Assembly: GCF_029227915.1 (NCBI RefSeq)
Contig: NC_079875.1
Location: forward strand, 16,857,001-16,921,000
Direction of reading: 5' to 3'
DNA: 64,000 nt
Source: Hydractinia symbiolongicarpus
Taxonomy: Eukaryota; Cnidaria; Hydrozoa; Anthoathecata; Hydractiniidae
The translations under genes and the position numbers were made by a program. The stretch's first letter is position 1. Each line of letters begins with the position of its first letter. The notes under the pieces were generated by a model, which ran no database searches, had not been told where the DNA came from, and was given only the letters and a program-made list of their open reading frames with translations. This document shows positions 43,101 through 55,151 of this stretch, piece after piece.

Positions 43101-46100
43101 TTGGAAAATTATCCATATCCCTTTAAACAGCAAATTAACAAAAAAAAGAATTAACAAGATATCATAGTTCAAATTAGGCTGATATTCGCAAACATTCTTG
43201 ATATATCACAGATGTTTGATAACAACAAAGGATAACAAAAGAAGCATAAATATGTCAGCCATAACTTTTAAAAAATACTTCCAAACAGAACATTGGGTTG
43301 CCTAAATGAGAATACTGTAAAAAGCTAGAAGAATTAAAAAGAAGGGAATGTTTATTTACAGAAATGACTGCTTTATGCTTATCTAAGATGCCTTCTCTAA
43401 ATGTCACTCAGTTGTTTATTTAAGCGGTGTTTAATTTGGCACAGGTGTCATTTGAATCTTATTCTTTTGAAAAGTTTAAACCACTCCACTTAATGAGTAT
43501 ATTAAACTTTTTCGTGCAGTCTTTACAAAAAAATCAAGCTGATGCCAACAGTTATTTAATAATTAATTATTAATACAGGCTTTTCACTAGAAAGATTATT
43601 ATACATAAAACTGATAAAGTGAAAAAATAAGTCTGGCATTTAAAATGGTCCATAAGCACCTTCATGTGCAAGTGGCTTACTTGGCAGACTAAAACTAACC
43701 TACAGATCAGAAGTATCACTAAAATCTGAATTAAATCTAGATTGATCATCAAATTATTTATTTCTTATTAGTACATATTACAAATTTTAAAACAAACATG
43801 GATGCAACACATATTGAAACTAACCTATGAAGTGCAATGTGGTCTGCCTGTAAACAATGAAATTACCTGTTGTGTCGATAGTGCTTGATATTTCTGACCA
43901 GGTTTTAATGTGTCGCGACAAGCCTCAACGTATTTCTTCCATTTCTGTAGGATGAATTGTTAGAAAAGATAGTTAGTAAACATTACTGAAGTAGTTAATG
44001 TCGTGTTGATAGTAAGTATATTAGTGACGGCTAGTATTTTTCAGGTCAGAAAGTCAGGTGATTCAGCTTTTAGCCAATGAGATAACTCTATCTTCGGGGG
44101 AAAAGAAACACTGTGGTCAAACTATCCAAAAAGATGTTTAAATAAAAATAACATTATAAATTTAGGTGAGAGCTCTATTTTCCCCCAAATGTGACGTTAT
44201 TCAGACTTTAAATATTGAGTTTGTTGTTGTCAAATCAGTTCATTTAGAGTCAAATTCACATTCTTAACAAGGTTTTTGTTACTGAAGTAAATTTTTCACC
44301 AGCCTTCTGAATTCTCTCAAACGTTTTTTTCACTTAAATATATGCTGTGTGGACGTAATTGAAGGTTTACCAGGGCACATCCGTGTGCCTTCTCCACCTC
44401 AATCAAACCTCCTATTATTACAGACAAGTATAAGGAGTGTAATCAAGTTGAAGTAGAGTTACATACGTGAATGTTATGTCATTCACACTATGTTCAAGCA
44501 TTAACACACAGTGTAGTATTTTTGTCTTGAGCTAACAGCTGTTGGAGCACAGATAGAAACTTTGCTTGCTGTCAAGCTAGTTATGCACAAAGTAGCTTTA
44601 CTTACATTTGACCAGTTTTGATGTGGTGGAGTAAAATGCATAACTTGAGGTTAACATCAGTTAGAAAGGTCTCAGCTCTAATTATTTAAACTGCTTGAAT
44701 TGAGAATTTTTACCAAAATTTTCATTGCAAAGTCACCAAAGAATAAAAAACTTAGCTCGATTAACTAGTTTGAAATTTATAATTTTTTGTGTTTTAAATT
44801 TATGTAAACTTCACAAGATCTTTTTCGTCTGATATAAAATCAGCATTTACTTTAAGGTGAACCATTTTTAAAATTTATTTCTGTTTACTTTTATTTACAT
44901 TATAAGGAAATATTTTTTGCCAGAGCAGTCACGTATTGGGCAAAACAAAGCCTTATTTTAATGACCTATAAGCTAATCAAACGAATATAACTTATAGTCA
45001 TACACAGTCTTTGTAACAGTCAGGCAGCAGTCATAAAGCTGATAATTATACACTTCGAAACTACAACTCAGGTTATGAGACAAAAAAAAAATTACTTCAG
45101 CATTTTTAAAATGTGAAAAATATTTTTACTTACAGGTGATGGTGTATGTTCGTATGGATTGTTATGCCGTACACCACAATCAGGGCATATATCCTGAACT
45201 TCCACAAGATCATCAGGTGGATGACGTTCTCCGCAATCAGGACAAATGTCATACGTATTTTGTCTTCCTATAAAATATTAGAGCTTTTATGGCTTAAAGA
45301 ACTTTGTGACTTAAAATACATTGAGAGATCAAACCAAGACCTGCAAAAGTTAGCAAAGGTTTTGAAATATGGTGCATGTCAGAAGGGCAGTATAGCATTT
45401 AACTCAGGTTGTCCAGTCAAAATTAAAGGGGCTACGGAACTGCTGTTGGTTTTGGAATTTAGTGACTCACATTGAAAGTCGAGCTGATGGCAGCAAAGAA
45501 CAAACTGGCTTTTTTTCTGGCATGGATGTAATTTACAGACTCGAACATATAGATATATCTAAAATTTTTATCTTCTCCAGCCTTGGTCATGTTTTCATCC
45601 AGAATGTGTCTGGCTGAAATATTTCTTTGTAACATACTTTTCGAAAAAAAAATATTGAACCAGCCAGCAAAGTGCACTAGTCTGTTCATTGTGCAAAACG
45701 CATTTGCCGGATTTTTAACATATGCGCGGGATATATGAGAAGTGAGAATTTTAACCGGTTCGTAGCCCCTTTAACACATGATTTTTCTGAGCCTTGAATT
45801 ACCCTAAAAATGGTAATTGATAGTATATGGAAAAGTTCTATTTGACCTAAATTTTTTTACATTTTCCGACACATCAAAAAATAACTGATATTTTAGGATT
45901 TTTTCTGAAATTTTGACAATGTTTTAAAATTTCCTGACAAATCCTGACATTATTGACAAAGTGAACTCCTTGAAACTGCCAAGTAAAAATCTACAAGCCC
46001 AATAAATTAAAATGAAAACTTCAAAAAAATTTTGCCGCATTAGAGGTCACATTTTAGGTGTGATATATTTATGGTCCTTCAGATTTAAAGGGTTAAGAAA

Positions 46101-48495
46101 ACTAATATTAATGAGAAATATTTTGAAAAAAAATTTTTTTTTTAAAGAACCCCCACAAATTTAGCAAGACTTAAAATTACAGAAGAATTTTGTTAATTTC
46201 CTGTAATTTCACACATGTTTTTTATCTTAATTTAGTGTAAATATTCTTCCAAAACAAAAAACGTTGACTCCTTTAGTTAATTTCACAAGTTTAACTATTT
46301 CGAAAAAAATTATAGCCACAAGAAGCAAAAGACAAAGCTTTGACAATGAGAGTTCTAAAATCATTTCAAATACAAATGATGCTCAAACCTTTTATATTAT
46401 GCCCTATTCTTTTATTTGTTATATCATCTTCATCTTCAGAACTTGACGTTGTTTCATCATTTCTAATTCTTGCAATTATATTTTTGCCTCTTTTTCCATG
46501 ACCATTGTAAGGGCTAACTTTGTATAATCCTTGCTGATGTTTGTTGGGTTGAGATGGTGAAAAACCTAAGTATGTGATATTTTAACTTAAACTCGTGAAA
46601 CGGTCCTTTATGGCCACGTTATAAAAGAAACTAAAGTTTCCTAGTGTTGTTTCCTTTTGTACACAGTACTTTATTTTTACTTTTTTTAATTTTAATATTT
46701 CTTCTTGTTAAAAGTCAACAACTTTTGTTTACATAACAAATAGCATTTTTAAGAAACGGTCTTTCTAATGCATGTAAGTGTGATCCCAGTATTACAGATA
46801 ATCCACAGAAATCTAAAATAGTGGCCGCAAATCCCAAATTGTAATTTCATTAAGGTTGTTTGAAGTATTAAATCTCATTCCTTCACAAATTTTATGAAAG
46901 TCCCATAACTTGGATAAATATAGTTAGCTTCTATTGGGAAATTCAGGATAAATTCCAGTTAGGAAATCAGCATTTCATGACTAATAAGGATGCTGGATTA
47001 CACCCTGTTTAATTAGACTTTATTGTGCTGCTACACCCAACAAAATAAATAAACAAAAGCCTTACCTTTTGCATGTTTTTTCTGCAAGTTTTTCCCTGAC
47101 TGTGTATCCTCGATAAATTGTTGAAGCAGCGAAACATGATCGGTTATCAGTTGATGTACATCTGGATCATCAAGATAAATTTTATGTCTTGTTCGTTTCC
47201 TTTTTGTTTTACTTTGACTATTTTGTCTGGATTTTGTTGCTGTGACAGGTTCAACTATCTTTTTTTCAGTTGTTTTATTATTATGTAATGGGGTCTGTGG
47301 AGGAGTGTCCACGTCAATAAGCTTGTTTTTTATTGACTCATCTTTACTTTCAGATAACCTCTTTTTTCTTTTCTCTTTTCTTTTAAGACGTGAAGCCATG
47401 TCATTATTTACTTTTTCGTCTACAAATTCACCTGAACTATTGAACATATCCTTAATATTGTTTTCATGTGTAACTTTCTCTGTCATGTGTTTTCGCAGCT
47501 TTTTCTTTTTCATGACATTGACTTCTTCTGCTGGTTGTTGAGATGTTTCACCAGAACTAGCATACCCTCCCTTACTATCTATCCCTTCGTGTGATGATAT
47601 CTCAGAACCTGAATCTCCTTTAAAACCTAACCCACTTAAATCACTTAATACTTTAACTGGTTTTCCTGGTTTCACTTGAATTTCATTACTTGCTGGAGAG
47701 ACACTGACTTCTTCTAGTTTTGTTGCTATCTCAGATATAGAATCATTAGTTAAAGACTTAGTCATTGTCTCAGGTACGTTGAAAATTTCAGTTTCATTTA
47801 CTTCTGTTTCCTCTTCGTCATTGAGACTTATAAGTGTCCCTTCTTTGACAATGGGTGTGTCACTCTCATTTACGCTGTCCTCTTTATCATTGACATCAGT
47901 ATACATCTCAACATCACCTGTGTAGCCCATAATTTCTTCCTCACTTGCAGAAACAGATTCACCTTCGTCAAGGTCACTTCTGTGTACAATCTTACCAGTA
48001 ACTTTGACGGTATCAGCGAATATATCTAATAAAGAAAGATAAGCCTATCTTATAATACACTTAATACACTTTAAACAAGTAATTATTTTTTTTAAAGTGT
48101 ATAAGGTGATTAATTTCGATATAATTTTGGAATTTATTCTACTAACAGTGTTAAATTATATTTATATTCCTTTATACAGACTTTCAACCTAAGCACCATC
48201 AACACTTGTATAGGTCTGCAGGTTTAAAGTTACTTCAAATTTAACCTGTATATAGTAGCAAGGCACTCTGCAATTTCTAAGCACAGCATTGGTAAAATTC
48301 AGCACATACAATCCTGTACATAATGCAATCCTTAAGTTCAGAAACTACCTTATCAATACCTGTATATTCTTCCAACTCTTCTTGTTCCTCACCAGACGAC
48401 AACAATGCAGCATTGTCATTGTCAGACACTTTAGCAGCATGTCTTTCCTTTTCTGTTGGCATCATTAATGTCTCGCCGTCTTCGCTGTTTGACAT
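37137..48495 (-). CDS. APBA1: X11/Mint (APBA) adaptor: PTB and two PDZ domains, complete, 15 exons
   Basis: Scaffold that in animals binds APP-family tails, Munc18 and CASK in Golgi and synaptic traffic. Exons: 48495-48360, 48025-47066, 46565-46389, 45267-45134, 43944-43867, 41527-41494, 41144-41086, 40694-40605, 40154-40059, 39630-39415, 39275-39096, 38675-38463, 38277-38158, 37657-37517, 37208-37137; 2706 nt, 901 aa, all phases consistent. Residues 1-420 are acidic, Ser-rich and probably disordered. Two CPDCGxRH motifs lie at 433-440 and 452-459. The PTB domain is about 527-715 ([54 protein letters not shown]). PDZ1 is about 721-800 ([25 protein letters not shown]). PDZ2 is about 815-885 ([29 protein letters not shown]). 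The C-terminal tail [14 protein letters not shown] ends QPQHV, like the family's PDZ-directed tail. The donor of exon 3 is an unusual GTTTGA. Which vertebrate paralogue it matches cannot be decided. Confidence 0.96.
41528..43866. other. Large APBA intron without other genes
   Basis: AT-rich intron between the sixth and fifth APBA exons. Apart from the short foldback at 41686-41754 I see only A/T-rich low complexity and chance open frames such as 42148-42498 on the plus strand, which has no family resemblance. Confidence 0.5.
41686..41754. repeat. Short foldback element in APBA intron
   Basis: Left arm CTTTCCCAATATATTGGTCC then CTCAA; right arm TTGAGGGACTAATATTGGGA then AAAG. The arms of about 24 bp are inverted with a few mismatches around a 20-bp loop. 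This is a different family from the CCTCGTTCCCAGGG foldbacks. Confidence 0.8.
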
Positions 48496-49419
48496 TTTAG
48501 AACTCTATTCATACAAATTTATTAAGTTAAGAAAAGAGTATATTATATTGAGTTGATATAAGACAGTAATAAAATATTTAACTTCAAAATGTTTGCTTTC
48601 GTGAAGGCTTAAAGCAGTTCAATATTATATGGTTAATTATAATAAACTAGAAATTAACCTTTCTATAAGGGTTCATGTGAAGAAAGTGGCATAGATATTT
48701 GCAAGTCATATAATGCACTTTTTTGAGATTCTAAAAATTACTTTTAGCGAATAGAGCTTGAAACGCTGAACAGTTGGTTATAGAATAGAAAACACAATAT
48801 AAGATGCAATTTCCCCCCATCAAAGCAATTTGCCTCAAAGTTAAGTGGAATCCAATAATGTGGGTTATTGAATTAATCAACAACAAATATATATATACCA
48901 TAGCGATCTGATGCCAACACTGTTTATTTTTCTTGTTCAGCAAGTCAGATAAGTTATTAAAAAAATCAAAGATGAGATAAAAACACTTAGTTGTTTGTTA
49001 TGGGATGAGTGCATTTTGCAAAAACAGCCATTTTGTATCTGGTTATTTTACTGGAAGTGACTAACCATAACAAACACAGAGAGAAAGAAAGAAAAATACT
49101 CAAATGCTTAGAAACCAAGACACAAAACTGGTTATTTAGCCTTGGAAAATTGAATGACCATCACATATTAAGCACAAAGTAATGGAATTACTTGGGAAGT
49201 TAAACTAGGATTTGACAAATACATTCACTAAGCTTTGCAGCTTCTGACTCTCTAACCTGGTCAATACATTCAGCTTTCTACTTGCACTTTTACAAAGCTT
49301 GTTTATGTGTCCTAAGCTTGTTACTAAATTCAACACAAAGTAATTTAACCTTATTGCTCTTTGGCACAGAAAGGCCTAAATTAATTGAAAAAGGTTATGT
49401 TGACAGCCTAGCACCATAA

Positions 49420-50060
49420 CATGCTACCTTTCAGTATTTAAACAAAGGAAACTGTTTCAAAACGTTTTTGGTAACAACCTTCATTTCATCAACCAACCAA
49501 AGTCTGACACAGTCAAAGCTCTTTTCTAGATTGATTAATTTGAAAAGGTTGTTAATAAAAATATTTAATAGTAGAGGACCGAGAACTGATTCTCGAGGGA
49601 TGCCAGCTACAACATCTAATGAATCATAGACGGATCCAACTTTAATATTTTCTTTTTTCTTCCTGTCACAGAAGTAGCTGAAAAGAATCTTCAAATCTAA
49701 TTGACTAAGACCATACTCTAAGTTTAGCTGACAGAAGGTCATGATTTATTGAGTCAATCACAATCAATCTAAAATGTTGCCCTTGTCCAGAAAACTACAC
49801 CAATTTTCGAACATCTGTTATAGAACATTTGTTAAGTCCTTAAAATTTTTGAAAGCCTAAAATGAAAAGATTAATTTTGACTTAATAAATTGAGATAGTT
49901 GTTAAACAATGTTTTTTCAAAAAATTTAGAAAATATCTACACTTATTGGTCGATGATTATGCAACTTTGGCATAGTCATTCTTTTTGAAGAGTGGTGAAA
50001 CTTACACAATTTTCAAAACAGAGGGAAATTCAGATGACTGAATGGCAGCATTAATCAATC
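49420..50060 (-). mobile_element. Decayed LINE reverse-transcriptase fragment
   Basis: The minus strand reads LSQLDLKILFSYFCDRKKK, VGSVYDSLDVVAGIPRESVL and GPLLLNIFINNLF, a degraded form of the RT block usually reading GIPQGSVLGPLLFNIFINDL. Further 5' (about 49950) there is a degraded RPISV-type block separated by stops. Both ends are missing and the YxDD box is not readable. It is a different copy, and probably a different lineage, from the 22.5-26.6 kb LINE. Confidence 0.7.
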
Positions 50061-53000
50061 ACTGGCGTATCCAGATGGTTTTAGACGCCGGTATACCGGT
50101 TTGGGTGCCCAAACTAAGTCTTTCTCGGTCGCCCTGTGGGCTTTGACTCAGGATTTATAAGCCTCTACACTTTTTTTTAAATTTATCCGCCCTCATTTTT
50201 TTATATGTCTAACCAACACAACGTTTTTTTCTGAAAAACATGTCTAATGCTATGATACTTATCCTGCTTCTTAGCTTACCCCAACTCTTTCTGCCTTTCA
50301 AACTTGTGTTCTGCAAAGTGTATTTTTCTTTTTATATTACACATTTTCATATCAAGCACTCTTTACATCCAGGATATTTCCCTATCTCACTCGTGCCTTT
50401 TGCATACATACATACATTTTGTAAACACTGGTAACTAGTCTATACTCATCCAGCCATGTAAATTTGCATTGGCATTTGGATTTGCCAACCTGGAAGCCAA
50501 GCTACATTGATTCAAGGATAGTATTTTTATTTGTACGTGTGCCAAGGTTTTCATGCTGAGAAAATCTCTTTATAACGTAGGCAGAAGTGATCTTGTTTTA
50601 AAGGGTGTGGAAAAAATATTTTAAATTTAAGTTATTTCATACTTTGAAAATCAACCGTGTCACTCTAAGGAAATCAGAGTCGAAGTTTTCGATGAATAGA
50701 AAAATAAAACGTCTGCAAAAGATGAGGTAAATTTAAATTTAAATCCCCAGAGTAAAGAAGAAGCTGACCTCTGAGGTGCCTATAAATCGCTTTGCTGACC
50801 TCATTTTCATTATGGGTTGGTAATATTTTGCCAAACTTCGGCTGACAACCACAGTAAAAATATCATATTTGGAAAAACCAAAGTAAAAAATTATATTGCT
50901 GACTAACATTTTATGGAAAATTCAGAGGTAACATTCTATATTTTTTTTAGGCATGCAAAACTTGATGTTAAAACAAAATAGAAAAATACACTTTTTCAGA
51001 ATTAATGAAATGAAGGGAAAAATTTAGTACTTAACTTTAATGGGAAATATTTTTAAAAGTAAAAACATTCAAAGCATTATTCAAAAATGCTCCCAAGATA
51101 TATGTATAGTAAATACAAAATTGCAAACAAAATGTATGAAAATCTTTTAGTTTTGTAAATGGAACAAATTTTCTAAACAAGGGGGTCATTTTTTAAGGCG
51201 TTTTTCTTTATAATCTCAAAAAATTTTTAAATAATATATATTTAGATCATTGTCTAGATAATTTTATATGCTTTTGGAATATAACTAAGTCAATGCATTG
51301 ACCACCATCCAATTTTAGTTACACAATTTTTAATACATAGCACTTCTTTCCCTTATTCACACCTTAAGCTCTCAGGTCTTATCTCGCAAAATATATAAAT
51401 TCTTAAAAACTGCCAAATCCAAAGACATATATATATATTCAGAAATTTAAAAATTATAACACAATAAAACAAATAACAAATTATGTCAAGGGTGTCCAGG
51501 AATTAATACTAATGTAAACAAAATAGTCTCTTCTTGTTAGGAAAGGTTTAAATACAACCTTGCCTCCTGTGATAAAAAATAAAATATAATTCCTGAAATC
51601 TTGCATTGGGACATTCATGGTGAAGCTCCTGGAATACACCATGGCAGCATGTTCAAAACCTGGAAAATTTTGGTCAAATCAGGATAATCATTCTCCTGGT
51701 CAGAAAATGTCACATGATCATTTAAAAATAACTAACATGTCTGTATTTGTTTTAGGGTAGTCCTTATGATTTTAGGGAAAACACACAGTTCGCGCTGCCA
51801 ACTGTTCTGGCGGTCACTTTGCTACTTTGCTCTTTTTACAAAGGGACTGAATTTTTGCTAGTTCAGCTTTAGTTTAATTCAGATAATTGTATAGTAGTTC
51901 TTGTTAATCAAAGCTTCTTTCCTGTGAGAGTTTGGGACCGTGAGAGGTCCGTGTTTTTACCACAGGACATTCCGAAAAAGATGGTTTTTCAATTATAACT
52001 ACACAAAAGGTAGCTATACACATAATAGCTGTGCCGGTCACAAACACAAACTACATTTAGTTTGAAAGTTAAACAAAAATTGGAAAGGTAGTTTAGCTAG
52101 GGGGGGGGGGGGGCGAAATTGACACAGCCAAAATTCATTGCGTCTTCAGTAAATCGTAATAAATATGGAGCGTTTTAAAGATAAAAGATACAATAAAGTA
52201 TAAAATATGACTCACAATAAGCTTCAGTGTTTGAAAATGCAAAAACTTTTGCCTTTTTGAAAATCGGATACCGTACTGTTCTGTTTTTTTCACCGACATC
52301 CAATTTATTTTTTATCAGAACCAAAACGAGATAAAAACAGGTAGCGGAATGCGCCCAGTCCTGCGACTGACGCGGGACTAGTAATGTTTTGAGTCGCGTC
52401 GCGGTGTATATAAATGATAGCTAAAAAGACATTTTGAGTGCTGGTAAATCAGTGATTTAGGAAAAATAATTTAGAAGTTAAGAATAATATTTCAATTGGC
52501 ACGCTAACACCGTGTTTCAAAAAATGAACTTTAATAAGAACACACTCTTGAGTGATACGACACGGCGATAACAGATCAACGATTGAAAAAAAGTGACTGA
52601 ACATATTAAAAGCTAAATTAACGCTGGTGTTTTTGTCCAGCTTTTTACGTAGGCAAAATTTTGTTTTGCTTGAAAAAATAAACTTTTTGTTCGGTGCCGT
52701 CAAGGAAGAAACCTGTGGATGAACTTCATTGTGCCTGATATCATTTGTAGCCATAGTTAAAATTGGCGACCATGGTTAGGATCTTTGATAATATTTTACT
52801 TGACTTCAGAATCTAAACAACCTCGTCGCAGGGCTTTTCTACGCCTATGATATTTTGACACAACCAGAAATAATATAACATACAGAGCAAAGAGCGCTGA
52901 GGGCGGGGTTGGAACACTAGATTTAATCATTCGTTCTTCAAGGGTGTCTGCAAAACTTAAAAGTACAGCGTGGTTAAGAGGTTGAGTCCTGGGCACGGGA

Positions 53001-53827
53001 GTTTGGAGAGATTTTTTTTTAGTTTAATTTTGTAGTTAAGAGTGCAAGAAGTAAAACCGTTTCGGAGCGGCAAGCAACTTAGGTCTCAGGTCATGTAGCG
53101 TTTTTCTTTATATCAGGGGAAATTTGTTTCTCTGGGGTCAAATTTGAAATACAATATGATAATTATAGTATTTACCCACGCGTACTCCGGCAGCGAGGCA
53201 AAAATTTTTGCAAAATCGACTGTGTTTGGATAATCCAAAATTGGCGCAATCTATGTAACTTTATAATCATTGCTGGTTGGGGGAAAGAACAAAAGCGTAG
53301 AGCTTATCTTTATTTCTTTTTAATACGGAAATGCCGAGACAAAAAGCTCTGTGATGGGGATCGGTGTTGATTTTTCTTTTAAAGAGTGGTTCTAATAACT
53401 CCATCTTTAAACGTGTTTCTTCTTGTTCCACTCTTCTAACTTTGCGAATAAAAAATCTCAAAATCTTAGCAGTTTATATTACAGCTTTATTTGTAGAACC
53501 AAAATAATTTCCAAGTAATAACATATCCGTTCGATTAATAATTAATACGCATTGGTTTTTAAAACAGTGTTCCATATTATAGAAATATCTGTTTTTGGCT
53601 CAACTCGCAAGCAGTTTAAAAATTTGCTGAATTAAAACTGCCGAAAGCGGAATGTTTACAAACGTTTATTTTATAACATTTAACTTCCAAATTTTGTTTT
53701 TATAAATTTTTAACTTTTTCTTTATATCATTTTATATTTTTAAGTATCTTGATATTTTTTTTATATTTTTCTAATAGCGTAAGCATAGATTTCTTTTCCT
53801 AGTCATTGGTAATCATGGCAAACAAGC

Positions 53828-53913
53828 ACCTCGTCCACAGGATCTTGTGACCCCTGAGCCGTTTTCGCTGCTATCAACTTCATCAACAAGGGAAAATGCC
53901 CTGAGAACGAGGT
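53828..53913. repeat. Foldback MITE copy 6
   Basis: ACCTCGTCCACAGGATCTTG at the left, CCCTGAGCCGTTTTCGCTG inside, AAAATGCCCTGAGAACGAGG at the right. Same family as copies 1, 3 and 7. Confidence 0.85.
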
Positions 53914-54077
53914 TGGGAATTCCTTTGATATCAATTTTAAAAAGGCGTAAAAACTTAACCGCGAAATTCTCTTGTTCCATGGGCGTTTACACTTTTCGAC
54001 TGGCCACGGAAAAAAATTACAAAGGTGTAATCTCTGCAAATAAATTTGGACGGAAACCTACCACAAAGGATAACTGT

Positions 54078-54167
54078 AACCTCGTTCCCAGGGCTTTGTG
54101 GTTCTAGGGCCGTTATTATGGAGCGACCAAATTCATCAAAAAGGCAAAATGCCCTGGGAACGAGGTT
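54078..54167. repeat. Foldback MITE copy 7, near consensus
   Basis: AACCTCGTTCCCAGGGCTTT at the left and GCCCTGGGAACGAGGTT at the right are perfect inverted repeats over 17 bp. The interior has GGCCGTTATTATGGAGCGAC. This is the best reference copy of the family in the window and lies only about 165 bp from copy 6. Confidence 0.92.
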
Positions 54168-55151
54168 GACTGTACTGCTCTTGTTGAACGAAACACTAAA
54201 ACGTCAAGCGCAAGGACTTACTATTTTCGGAAAGCATATACAAAAATGGGAAAATAAATTCATTCAGTTTATGTACAGACATTAAAATACAAAATACGAA
54301 AAAATTACGGGTACGAAGCTAGTTATGAAAAACACGATGTCAAATGTATACACAGTTGAAGCAACATAAATTTCCTTTTTACGGACTGACGGGGAAACAC
54401 GAGCTTTTAAAAACTAAGAAATCTAACAATTTAGCGTGGTAATAAATTTCGTTACAGACAGGGGTACGTGTGGATTGGGGCGTCCCATACACGGTCCTTA
54501 CGGTGGGTAAAGTTACGTTTGAGTGCACAGGAAAGATGTGCTAAGTTCTTTAAAAAGGTTTGAAAATTGAAACACTGTCTTTTCGAACTTCAAAATAGTG
54601 TTATTACGGATTTTGAATATAAATTCTGGAGAAAAAACTTTATTCTTTATTTAACCTACCTATCAAAAATTAAAAAACAAAAAAAAAAAAAAAAAAATGA
54701 GTATTAAAAAAATAGATCTGGCAAAAAAATGAAATAAATTAATTATTAGATTTGCATTGTTTTTCACCCGTTCCAAAAAAAAACGTTTGAAATAAACAAG
54801 AAATATTTTTTGCCTCGTTTACCCACTCGTAGGTTAGAAAGTTGTTGCAAAAAGTATGTATGTTGTCAACAATATTCATTCTTTAATCTGATTGGATTTG
54901 TTTCAGTTGTTTTACCGCTTTCCAGTAACAATTAAAAAATTAAAATTATTTATCTAAGTTAATTAACTTACAGACAAAAGCACTGAATATTTGCATATAC
55001 AAAGAACATCTATAACCTGAAACAATTTTTTTCAAGAGACTGTACATGCTCAGCTCTACCACCATGCGTTTATCAATATATTAAATCTAAAAAGGCATCA
55101 GTGCTATCAAAAACTAAAATCAATGATGAAAGATTCGACAAAAATTGAACA

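Larger units (their letters stand above)
48496..55151. other. Intergenic region between APBA 5' end and MFSD12 3' end
   Basis: No supported host gene. It should contain the APBA promoter and noncoding leader above 48495 and the MFSD12 3' UTR below 55152. Recognisable contents are a decayed LINE fragment (49420-50060), a G homopolymer near 52100, a CpG-richer patch near 52350-52400, two well-preserved foldback MITEs (53.8 and 54.1 kb) and an A run near 54680. Minus-strand frames at 52754-52449, 52996-52796 and 53461-53267 are not recognisable proteins. Confidence 0.5.
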
